From assembly GCA_964035775.1 (NCBI GenBank), contig OZ038316.1, positions 3,000,420 through 3,064,419 on the forward strand: a stretch of DNA of 64,000 nucleotides, in the 5' to 3' direction. The notes beneath the pieces are model-generated. The model had not been told where the DNA came from and ran no database searches. It saw only the letters and a list, made by a program, of their open reading frames with translations. Source of the DNA: Osedax frankpressi. Lineage: Eukaryota > Annelida > Polychaeta > Sabellida > Siboglinidae. The position numbers and the translations under genes are program-made. How positions within the stretch are numbered: position 1 is the first letter of the stretch; each line of letters begins with the position of its first letter. Of the stretch, positions 27,201 through 37,555 are shown piece by piece.

Positions 27201-30200
27201 GATTATTATTTAACGTTTATATTGAAATATATTCCTGGAATTCTATTATATAATGTTGGCAAAAAAGATTTAAATGAGACTTTGACAGTTGAAATCTTTA
27301 ACAAAAACAATATTCGCAAACAATGGGTTTATCTATCCCAGTTTCCCAAACAATAGTCATTGTATGCTGTCTTGCTATATATAGCACTACTAATTAATTA
27401 TTGAATACTAAATTATGTCAATCAATATATGAGACAAGTAAGGAAACTAAACTATATGTAAATTATGTAATCATATCAAATATTATGAATTAATAATATA
27501 CTATTTATTATATTTACAACTTTTGTTTTATTACATTATATATCATGATACACAAACATATATATATATATATATATTGAAATTTTTTAAAATGTATAAA
27601 TTTAATACACCAGTTTAATGTTAACTTCTTTAATATTATACTATATTATATCATAGCTTATTTTATAAATCGCGTTTTAATTTATATTAATATATGTATT
27701 TTTAAACATGCTATGCTAATGTAAGTTAAAATTGAATTATTTTATTATATTTAACTCTTAATTTGTTTATTTTGCATATTGATATACACCAATTACTTAA
27801 AATTGTTAATATTTATTAATAATATTGATATAGTGTCATATTTAAAATAGTTATCAATGAAATTTGGTCATATAAAAAATTGCTGGTATTTTTCTAATTA
27901 AATGTAACCATATTAAAATAATATTCAAAATAAGTCAATCAATTGATTTATAAATGAAATACATTGTAAAATGAATTATATTAATAATGTTTGCCAGTTT
28001 AATTTGTATTTAGATATATTACTTATTGTTGATAAATAATATATTGTATCAAAAGTAAACATACCATCAATACTTTATATATAATTATTACTATATTGTA
28101 AATACAATTATTTACAATATATTATGAATATTTATATGAAAAGCATTCCCATTTCTATTTGTACTAGATTATATACTAAACTAAAGTAAGTCAAGTAAGC
28201 TAAAGTACGTTAAGTAAGTTAAGTAAGCTAAAGTAAGTTAAGTAAGCTAAAGTAAGTTAAGTAAGCTAAAGTAAGTTAAGTAAGCTAAAGTAAGTTAAGT
28301 AAGTTAAGTAAGCTAAAGTAAGTTAAGTAAGCTAAAGTAAGTTAAGTAAGTTAAGTAAGCTAAAGTAAGTTAAGTAAGCTAAAGTAAGCTAAAGTAAGTT
28401 AAGTAAGTTAAGTAAGTTAAGTAAGTTAAGTAAGTTAAGTAAGTTAAGTAAGCTAAAGTAAGTTAAGTAAGCTAAAGTAAGTTAAGTAAACTAAAGTAAG
28501 TTAAGTAAGCTAGAGTAAGTTAAGTAAGCTAAAGTAAGTTAAGTAAGTTAAGTAAGCTAAATTAAGTTAAGTAAGCTAAATTAAGTTAAGTAAGTTAAGT
28601 AAGCTAAAATATGTTAAGTAAGCTAAAGTAAGTTAAGTAAGCTAAAGTATGTTAAGTAAGCTAAAGTAAGTTAAGTAAGTTAAGTAAGCTAAAATAAGTT
28701 AAGTAAGCTAAAGTAAGTTAAGTAAGCTAAAGTAAGTTAAGTAAGCTAGAGTAAGTTAAGTAAGCTAAAGTAAGTTAAGTAAGTTAAGTAAGCTAAATTA
28801 AGTTAAGTAAGCTAAATTAAGTTAAGTAAGTTAAGTAAGCTAAAATATGTTAAGTAAGCTAAAGTAAGTTAAGTAAGCTAAAGTATGTTAAGTAAGCTAA
28901 AGTAAGTTAAGTAAGTTAAGTAAGCTAAAATAAGTTAAGTAAGCTAAAGTAAGTTAAGTAAGCTAAAGTATGTTAAGTAAGCTAAAGTAAGTTAAGTAAG
29001 CTAAAGTATGTTAAGTAAGCTAAAGTAAGTTAAGTAAGCTAAAGTATGTTAAGTAAGCTAAAGTATGTTAAGTAAGCTAAAGTAAGTTAAGTAAGTTAAG
29101 TAAGCTAAAGTAAGTTAAGTAAGCTAAAGTAAGTTGAAATATGCTGTATTGATTTGAAATTATTTACCCATGATAACATAGAAACATAAACTCTCTAATC
29201 GCAGACAGAAAAAAATAATCCCACACACCTCAAATGACCTTTAACCTACGACCGGAAATATGAATAATGAAAAAATTATTATTTATTACCCTATTTCTCA
29301 ATCCTGCTAGATAGTGATTTACAAATCCAATGTAGAGATGTACAAAGACAAGATAAAGATTCAAGAGACAAGATAGAGATATATATAGACAAGATAGTGA
29401 TGCATAGAGATAAGATAGAGTGTATAGAGATAAGATATAGATGTATAGAGATAAGATAGAGATGTATAAAAACAATATAGAAATGTATAAAGACAATATA
29501 GGGATGTAAAGACAATATAGAGATATATAGAGACAAGATAGAGATGTACTGAGAAGAGATAGAAAATATATAAAAAGAGTATGGCAGAGTGGTTTTTCCA
29601 TTTGATGGTCCATAGGTTGATTTTAGCATTTTATACAAATTTTAACTTCATATAAAATTATTTATTGCTTTACATAATCTATATATATCTTTATATATAT
29701 TTGTCCATTTGAACTTTATAAATTACCTTATTGATAATTTGATAAAAACAATTTGATAAAAAGTTGTTTGTTTATTAATTTCTATTGCAGATGCAAAATT
29801 TACTTTTATTAGTCTATATTTAATAATTTAGAAAGAATTATAGTAAAATAAGATATATTATATTATATTAATATTCTATAATATACAGGTGTCTATTCTT
29901 CTACCTTTATTTAATTCAACTTATAAAACTTTTAGCTACATTATAATATTACCTATTTATTTACCTGAGATTTGCATCCATTTCAGTTCATTTAGATATT
30001 AATATTACAGTTATATTACTGTTATTTATTGTCTTACGATTATGAATTATGTACATAATGAAAATGTACTAATTAACTCTAAGTAGTTACTACTAATTAG
30101 TATTCGAATGAGTAGTTACTACTAATTAGTATTCACCTCCATTCCTCGTGTAACACGCCAGCTACCCACGGGTCTAACATCCTCCTCGCCCCACGCCCCT

Positions 30201-32248
30201 AGACAGAACCACCGGTAACAGCGACATCGGGGTTCCCGCCATTTCCCACCCCGACTCCGATTACGCTGCAAAAGCCGTAAAGATTGTAGTAGGCAACACA
30301 AGAAGAGGAATCGTGCCTTTGTGTACGGAACTTGCAGATATCTTACGGCATAAAGCTAGGTTTGCTGAGGGGCGTGATCTCCTTATAGGGGGCGTGGTCT
30401 ACATACAGGGGGAGTGGTCTACATACAGGGGGAGTGGTCTACATACAGGGGGAGTGTTCTCCCTACAGGGGGTGTGGTCTCCTTACAGGGGGCGTGGTCT
30501 ACATACAGGGGGAGTGGTCTCCTTATAGGGATAGTGTTCTCCCTACAGGGGACGTGGTCTCTTTACAAGGGGCGTGTTCTCCATACAGAGGGGGTGGTCT
30601 ACCTACAGAGGGCGTGGTCTACATACAGTTGGAGTGTTCTCCCTACAGGAGGCGTGGTCTCCTTACATGGGGCGTGTTCTCCATACAGAGAGCAGTCTCC
30701 TTACAGGGGGCGTGGTCACCTTACAGGGGGAGTGTTCTCCTTACAGGGGGCGTGTTTACCTATAGGAAGGTGTGTTCTTATTTGAGCTGCTTTTTACTTT
30801 AATATTATATTTCGAAATTAATAAAACTTAAATTGAATTCTATTTCCTCTTCTTTCAGTTTAGAAAGAAGTATTATAAAATTGAAAGCTCAAAACCGTGC
30901 CTTAAGATACACTCAAGAATATGCTAAATCACAAGTTCTAAGTGATCAAATGGTAACGTCAGCTATAACTACCTATTGCTATAACTAGTTATAACTGCCT
31001 GTTGTGGTATTTATAAAATTCTATAATATATCCAACTAATATCATAACAAGTTTATTATCAAATATTTGTATAGGATAGTAAAATATAGTAGAGAAGTAA
31101 AGTGAAAGTAAGTAAAGTAAAGTGAAAGTAAGTAAAGTAAAGTGAAGATTAAAGTAACAATATACAGTTTTAAATTTATTTTAAATTAAACCTAAACATT
31201 AGTACAATTTATTTTATAATGCATTATAAAATAATATTTTCATCAAATTTTATAGAAAATCAATTATTTGTATGTAATTATTTTGATTATTGTTTAATAT
31301 TAATTATAATAAATTAATAAAGTTAGACAGATTTTAATGAAATGTTTAATAAAAAATTTGTTTAAATTTTGACATATTATATTACAGACAATGTATTTGT
31401 TAATTATAAATAATAAAAGTAGAGAAGATTGATATTTGATTTGATATTACAACCATAACATATTACTAAGCTATTATAATATTCACTCTTCGTTTATATT
31501 ATCTATTGATAATCATCCTTTTTTCCAGGAACAACCAGAAATGGACATTGAAGATGATATCAGCCTACAAAGTGTTTCTCCACAACTATCTTCTGTATCC
31601 CAGCGAAGGGTTAGAACATTTTTAATGCTTCCCTCTGATATTTATTTTTTTGACAAAACCAATTTCAGTCGAAGCGAAGAAATAATTCACAATCTTTACA
31701 AGAAATAGAAAAATTGACGTTAGTAATTTTCTTGATAGATTTTCTTTAATTCATAAAAAGAGTATAATATTTAGGTGTTAAAATTTATAAACTCCATTGA
31801 ATCGAGCACAAAATAATTACAATATTGAACCAATGAATTTCAGCTTAGAAAATAGTGACGAGGATTCGAGCGCTGTCAACCAAAACCATTTTAAACTTCT
31901 AATCAATAAACTGAGTTTATCTGAATCAGAAAATACCAGATTAAAACAAGATCTCTTACACTCGAAAGAGGGTTGGTCTTTAGGATAATCATCTTCCAGA
32001 AGAACTGTACCGAGACACTTAATCATTTTTATTAGAGAAGATAATAAATATTTGCTTTGTAATTTAAAAATAATATACTTTTAAAATTAAAATTTACTTA
32101 GGTCTGCGATCTTCAGAAAAAGAAGTGAAAAAATTAAAAAACATTATTGCATCTTTACAAAGTGTAGGTAATATTCTTAATTAATGATTCCTTATTAATT
32201 CATTTCTATTTTAAAATATAAACGCAACTATTGTTTACAGAATGCTAG
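21270..32248 (+). CDS. Small coiled-coil protein, eight coding exons
   Basis: Exons: 21,270-21,378; 30,203-30,359; 30,859-30,952; 31,529-31,609; 31,669-31,718; 31,844-31,971; 32,102-32,167; 32,241-32,248. Every border is GT..AG and all seven junctions agree in phase, giving 230 residues. A second ATG lies two codons in. Residues about 89-118 (SLERSIIKLKAQNRALRYTQ onward) and 178-228 (KLSLSESENTRLKQDLL and EKEVKKLKNIIASLQSV) look like coiled coils. Between them is an acidic/serine-rich linker and a basic patch (QRRSKRRNN). The last coding exon is 8 bases (EC, stop). AATAAA lies at 32,334. I do not recognise the family; it is presumably a soluble, self-associating or scaffold protein (inference). 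Intron 1 is 8.8 kb and carries two large arrays. The gene converges on NAP1, with 354 bp between stop codons. Confidence 0.8.
22472..22645 (+). mobile_element. Probable 5'-truncated LINE tail
   Basis: A roughly 175-bp segment is flanked by nearly identical 24-bp direct repeats of the CAATATCAATATGTCGCAAT type (22,449 and 22,649 areas), like a target duplication. It ends in AATAAACTTTTCAATTCAAT, the short-repeat tail common on invertebrate CR1-like LINEs. The frame before the tail (SLKHN, stop, EHIYLLF) resembles the degenerate end of a reverse-transcriptase ORF. It lies in intron 1 of the coiled-coil gene. Tentative. Confidence 0.4.
22930..24515. repeat. Minisatellite, 18-bp unit TATCTTAACTATAATAGA
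   Basis: About 88 copies, very homogeneous in the middle and more varied (CTGTAATAGATATCCTAA) toward the right end. Each unit junction contains the palindrome AGATATCT. It lies in intron 1 of the coiled-coil gene; the 485-residue frame (KISIIV repeats) is an artefact of the 18-bp period. Confidence 0.97.
24516..28174. other. Intron 1 of the coiled-coil gene: AT-rich, with one GC-richer island
   Basis: Mostly AT-rich sequence without recognised features. The exception is 25,629-25,920, which is markedly richer in C and G, contains TAATTAAT homeodomain-type cores, and includes a possible 54-base cassette exon (25,745-25,798). Confidence 0.6.
28185..29135. repeat. Minisatellite of GTAAGTTAAGTAAGCTAAA units
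   Basis: About 950 bp of 19-bp units with shorter AAGTAAGTT insertions. On the plus strand, which is sense for the enclosing gene, most units contain GTAAGT, the canonical 5' splice-site hexamer. Confidence 0.95.
29330..29560. repeat. Degenerate repeat, about 19-20 bp, AGACAAGATAGAGATGTAT
   Basis: About twelve diverged copies in intron 1 of the coiled-coil gene. The two overlapping minus-strand frames (YISILSL) are artefacts of it. Confidence 0.85.
30363..30778. repeat. Minisatellite, 20-bp unit GGGGGCGTGGTCTACATACA
   Basis: About 20 copies with GGGGGAGTGTTCTCCCTACA variants. It starts within about 10-30 bases of the GTTTGC donor of coiled-coil exon 2 (30,359) and fills most of intron 2. 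Many units carry GGGCGTGG, a KLF/Sp-type box, and units end in a CAG that could mimic an acceptor. Confidence 0.93.
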
Positions 32249-32602
32249 AATGAAGAACTGCCATCCATTATTTAAACAGATCCCGCACGCTTGACGATTC
32301 TTGAAAATTAATCAAGATGAAAATTAATATTTTAATAAAAAAATAGAAAACCTACTTACTTTTACTTATAATTAATTATTTATGCATTGTATGTAACAAC
32401 CCAGGAAAACATCCAGGTTATTTAGTTTTTGTGTTATATAATAAAAGAATGTATTTTATATTTAAAATTATTATACAAGATTATATAATAAGGTTTTACA
32501 AAAATTAATAATGTAATGTTTTTATATTTTATTATGTACAACATTAATTGTGCATATATTTTATGTAAATATAAATATAGTAAATCCTATGGAGAATAGA
32601 CT

Positions 32603-34505
32603 CTATTGGGGTTTACAGTTATCTTTGTTTTCAGGAACATAATCAGGATCATCGCTATCACCTTCACCGTCTTCGTATTCAGCATCCTCATCTTCCTCAG
32701 ACTCTTCATCAGAAATAGCATCACCAGTAAAATACAACACAGCTCTTTGCACAAGGCGTTCACTAATAAAATGTCCAATTTCAAAGTCGGCTCCTAATAA
32801 ACTTTCAATCTCTTCGCTAGACTTTTCCAAACCCTCTGCAATTAAATAATTTGTTAATCAGCTCAGGTCTTTTAAATAGAATATTAATAATCAATTCAAT
32901 AAACCTGCAGTTGGGGGGTCAAAGAAATTGAAAAAGGAATCGCTCGGTATTAATTTATTGATAACCCTTTTACACCCGGAGGATTTATCTTTGACAGTTT
33001 TAGTCGACATAGTTTGGGTCAAATCTTTGTTAGGGTACCAATCAATTTTACACCTAGGAGAGTTTATGGAATATTATAAAATTTGTAAAATTATAATATC
33101 GATATAATTATATATAACCCCTCGGTAGAAACAATCTCTGGTCCCTCGTAACTAAATCCTTGACTTCTTTCTGGTCCAATGCGCAAAGAATACATTTTCT
33201 TCAAAGTTTTATTTTTGAAGTATTCATTCTTTTTAAAAGTAAATATCAAATCGAAACCCTAAATCGAGATTGAAGAATTATATCGAAAATATTCTAAATT
33301 TCTATACGTGTATTCAAAAATAGTGAAAATCAACAAACATTCTTAGGTAATTTGTGCAATTCGCACTTCACATCGATAAGGTCTTTCATAACAGGGTAAT
33401 CGGACTCCTGAATCATATCGTTAAGGAACTCGATATTCTTAAAGGTAGTCAACCAGAACTCCGGAACACCGAAAACTTTCTCTTCGGATACATCCTTGAT
33501 CTTCTTAATGGAATTTTCCTCATCATCCTCTTCCTCGTCAGATTCCCATTCGCAGTCCGAGTCGGTCGGCTCAATCTCACCGGAAATAATATTGCCTCGC
33601 TGTCAATAAAGTAAGCGTGTAAATAAAGTAAGTGTGTCAATAAAGTAACTGTGTGAATAAAGTAAGCATGTCAATAAAGTAAGCATGTCAATAAAGTAAG
33701 CATGTCAATAAAGTAAGCGTGTCAATAAAGTAACAATGTCAATAAATTAACCGCGTCAATAAAGTAACCGTGTCAATAAAATAAGAATGTCAATAAAGTA
33801 ACCATGACAATAAAGAATTTATGTATTCATAGCTAAACAATACAATCAGAATTGAGGCTTATTAATTATTATTAATAAGGGTATCAATAACCATTTCATA
33901 ATATTTTTCATATTTGGATTGGAATTCATATTCTACTTCTCTCACACGCTGATAAAATTCTGCTTCAACATTGAAAATATCATATTGAATCTTCTTCAAA
34001 GCTTTCAATCTTCTCTTAACCTCAGCTGGAAGTCTACAATTAATAAAATCACATAAACCAGAAAATATATAATTTATATTCATCTAATTTAATGTTACCA
34101 TTAAATTATACTAACGAACTAATATAACCAGAATCAACGCCAACAAACGAAATCATCTGGTTTTGTAATTGGGCAACCATATCAGGATTTTTCATTAAAT
34201 CAGCCATATTAATATTAGGTTTTTCGGGAGAAGTTCCTGGTGAATTATTTGGCAAATCTGGAATCTCAGCCGGAGATATTCTGAAATTAAATAAATTTAA
34301 ATGATCGCAGAGTTATTATTAAATACTAAATTTGATATTACATATATATATATATATATACATATATATACACATATATATACACACATATATATATATA
34401 CACATATATATACGAAATACATTATAATATTACAACTGAATTTTATTAATTTAAATATTTGATTTACACAAAAGGTACTGACGATTTGTTGTCAGCAGCG
34501 GACAT
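32603..34505 (-). CDS. NAP1: Nucleosome assembly protein 1 family histone chaperone
   Basis: Seven coding exons: 34505-34468, 34280-34116, 34033-33892, 33599-33339, 33258-33119, 33053-32905, 32835-32603. They join in phase to 375 residues, the usual NAP1 length. Family hallmarks are present in order: GYISSLPAEVKRRLKALKKI (dimerisation helix), VEAEFYQRVREVEYEF, GVPEFWLTTFKNIEFLNDMI, FDLIFTFKKNEYFKNKTLKK, the core block SDSFFNFFDPP, then ADFEIGHFISERLVQRAVLY with FTGDAISD and an acidic tail (DEESEEDEDAEYEDGEGD). NAP1 chaperones H2A-H2B in cytoplasm and nucleus and binds histones partly through the acidic tail. The exon 3/exon 4 junction (ATG|GTTATT to GACAG|CGAGGC) is in phase but about four residues shorter than in relatives, so a microexon may be missed. 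A CAG 15 bases before the ATG and a GTAAGT donor at 34,901 suggest a 5'UTR intron. Confidence 0.97.
33602..33835. repeat. 17-bp repeat GTCAATAAAGTAAGCAT in a NAP1 intron
   Basis: About 13 units. Read on the minus strand each is CTTACTTTATTGACA, and the last one, CTTTATTGACAG, is the acceptor of NAP1 exon 4. The array is therefore continuous with the functional 3' splice site. Confidence 0.92.
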
Positions 34506-34970
34506 TCTATATTTCCAATACTGAAATTCGAAATATAATATTTAATACAATACAAATTTATTGAAAATTAAATTTATTATGAAAATATATAATTGTCAAT
34601 ATTAAATTATAATAAAGTTATTTTTTAAAGTATATTTTATAATACTTTAATATATATATTAATATATATCTATCATAATTAAAAAAATCTTTTTATAGTA
34701 ATTTAATATATATTTATTTTTAAATAAATATTATAGCGGGAATAATCTTTCATGAAATAAATTATAAATACATTATTATTTATATATATTCATACTTGCT
34801 ATATTGAATATAATTAAACGGATAAAGCAATTACAAAATATAATAGTATTAATTATTAAGAAGTATATAATAATAAATATATTAAAACAGTATAAACTTA
34901 CTTTAAATTAAAATATTCAATATTTTGGAAATATCGTCACAAGGAAGGAAGCGTGTAAAGAATGACCAAT
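34506..34970 (-). promoter_or_regulatory. NAP1 5' region: 5'UTR intron and CCAAT box
   Basis: On the minus strand an acceptor TTTCAG sits just before the 15 bases preceding the ATG (34,506-34,520), and a GTAAGT donor lies at 34,901-34,896. A non-coding first exon therefore probably starts at or above 34,902. ACCAATCAG (plus strand, 34,965-34,973) matches an NF-Y box just upstream. Inference from motifs. Confidence 0.45.
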
Positions 34971-34979
34971 CAGAATTGT

Positions 34980-35278
34980 TCTCAAATAAATAAATATAAA
35001 GTTTATAAGTTCAAATATCCAATAAATATTGAAAATAAACATGAAGTTTATGTATAGATAATAAAAATTACCATAATATTTAATAACGAATTCGTGAATA
35101 ATATAAATGTTTAAATGTTAAGTATTAATGTTTTTGTCTTTTTGCACTTATACTAGATTTTATTATTCAATAATTAGTAGTATGAATGATTAACAAATTT
35201 AATATAGCATAATATTATTATTTTATATTACGGATTATCTACTATGTAAACAATATTTATTAAATATATTGTATATTG

Positions 35279-35359
<81 letters not shown>

Positions 35360-36073
35360 TTATGTATAGTATATACAATTATAATAGTAAGTAATTAGCT
35401 AAAATAACATTTCAAAAAGTCTTTAACGACTCAAACAGTATAATATGCCAAAATTATTAAACCAGGAATATAAAGCTTTATGCTAGCACCACTGGTCTGA
35501 AGAGGAATACCTTTTATGTTTTAGAAAACACTTCAAAGCATAATATAATACAAAAAATCATCTCGATAACTTGAGAAGAAATATATATTTATATTACTCA
35601 CATATTCTATGCAATTGAAGGATGACAGCCTGAAATGGTTATCAACTGTTAAAATATAAATTATAATATTGATATGATATCACGTTATTCGATTATTGCG
35701 TAAATATGTACTGCTCACAATAGAACAGTACCGAGATATTCTAACCTGTATTATGTAATCCATATAGCGTGGTACTCCAGTAAACCGATAAATGTAATCT
35801 GACGAATGAATTAGGAATTCACCGCAATATTAAACTAATATGCTAGGCATTCAATAAGCGATTAAATGTTTCCTATAAATAGAATTCTATAAATTTACTG
35901 TCGGAATTCTTCTGCTCTTTTTTATTATTTGTTATCTATTTGTTATCTTAATGTCGTATGGTATTTTAATCTTTTTTAATAATGATAATACATATTGTAC
36001 TATTGACATTATTTATCTCACAACTATAATGAAGATTTGAAGTATCCACTATAGATAATAGAGTGTGCACTTA

Positions 36074-36124
<51 letters not shown>

Positions 36125-37555
36125 ATGTGTGTGTGCGTACGTGTTAGTATATGTTAGTATTATATACTATTATAAGTATGGGTTATTATTGTATTACATT
36201 TAAATTATCAGACTATCAATAATAATTAAATTATCTTATCAAAATAAAGAAAGGTAAAATACTTCCGAACTGTTAGAATATTGTCATCTGACATATGTGA
36301 AAATACTTTCGTTTATAAATACAGTTATAATGTCGGTATTATTAACCAATTAAACAGTATGAATATCATATAAAGTTATTTAATTTGTGAAATCAGTTGT
36401 TTTAACATTCATCAACTATCGTAGTACTAAATTATTATGTTTACAATTTTAGTTATATTCCTAATTTATATTTTCTATCATAGAACTACGCTAAATTAAT
36501 GGAATTATTCATTATATACAATACACAATATTGTATTAATTAGTTATTAAACAACACAAGTCATATTCAAGACGATATATATAAATATTAATAATAAAAC
36601 ATGTGTTGTAGAAATTCAAGAATTCCGATGATGTAACTATAATAAATTTTTATATAATTATTTAAAATATAATATAAATGAAACACAAATTAAATGTTAT
36701 TTTATTATATAACAAAAAACTAAAATGGTTTGGAAAGTTTACCGGGAAAGTACAAAGACTATATGGGCACCAGTTTTGATTGTAATCAGTAACTTAATAT
36801 TATTATGTAACGTTAATGTTAACATTCATTTGAATAAATAAGGCTGATAATGAATTGATAAAATAACTGCATTATTCCAAAAAAAAAAAGATGATTTAAT
36901 AATTATATTAAATAAATTTTTTTTTCAATTTTATTAAATAACAAAAACATTAAAATAGTCAGATTATGTTTCTTGGGTTTTTACAAAAATCAACTTTATA
37001 CACTTTTATACATGCAATCAATATCTTGTATCTTGTAATCAATATCAATATTTTACAATAGAAATGCTATTTAATAAAGTAGTACCAATATTGCAGCTTA
37101 TCATTCAAGAATGTTTTGTCAGATTGCAGAACAATATGTTCAAACATAGTTAAAGTAAAATCATATTTATTTGTATCAATCATCTTATTAATGTTTTGTA
37201 ACAATATATTGAATATATTTAATGAATCATGTAATACTTGAGTGCATTAATATTGGTGATATTAATACAGAATACTCTTCACATTAGGGGGTAGGGGTCA
37301 ATGTGTAAATTCCAGCCAATAGCATATTAAAGCACTGGTCAGTAAAATATTGTTATATGAAGTGAACGTGATAAAAGGTAAAGTAAATATTAAGTGTCTA
37401 GTAAAAATGATCATAAAAACATTGATATATAATCATAAAATGTGTATAATTAAAATATGATAATTGTAAACGGATGGTGGGCGTTAAATAAATAATAAAG
37501 CTATGTAAGATCGCCGGTAAAAGTATTCAAGGGGTCAGAGGTCAAACGCCAGAGG
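34980..37555. other. Intergenic AT-rich DNA between NAP1 and the end of MGRN1
   Basis: Contains (TA)n at 35,280-35,352 and GT/TA microsatellites at 36,070-36,135. No exon was recognised. It includes the NAP1 upstream region and the MGRN1 3'UTR side. Confidence 0.6.
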
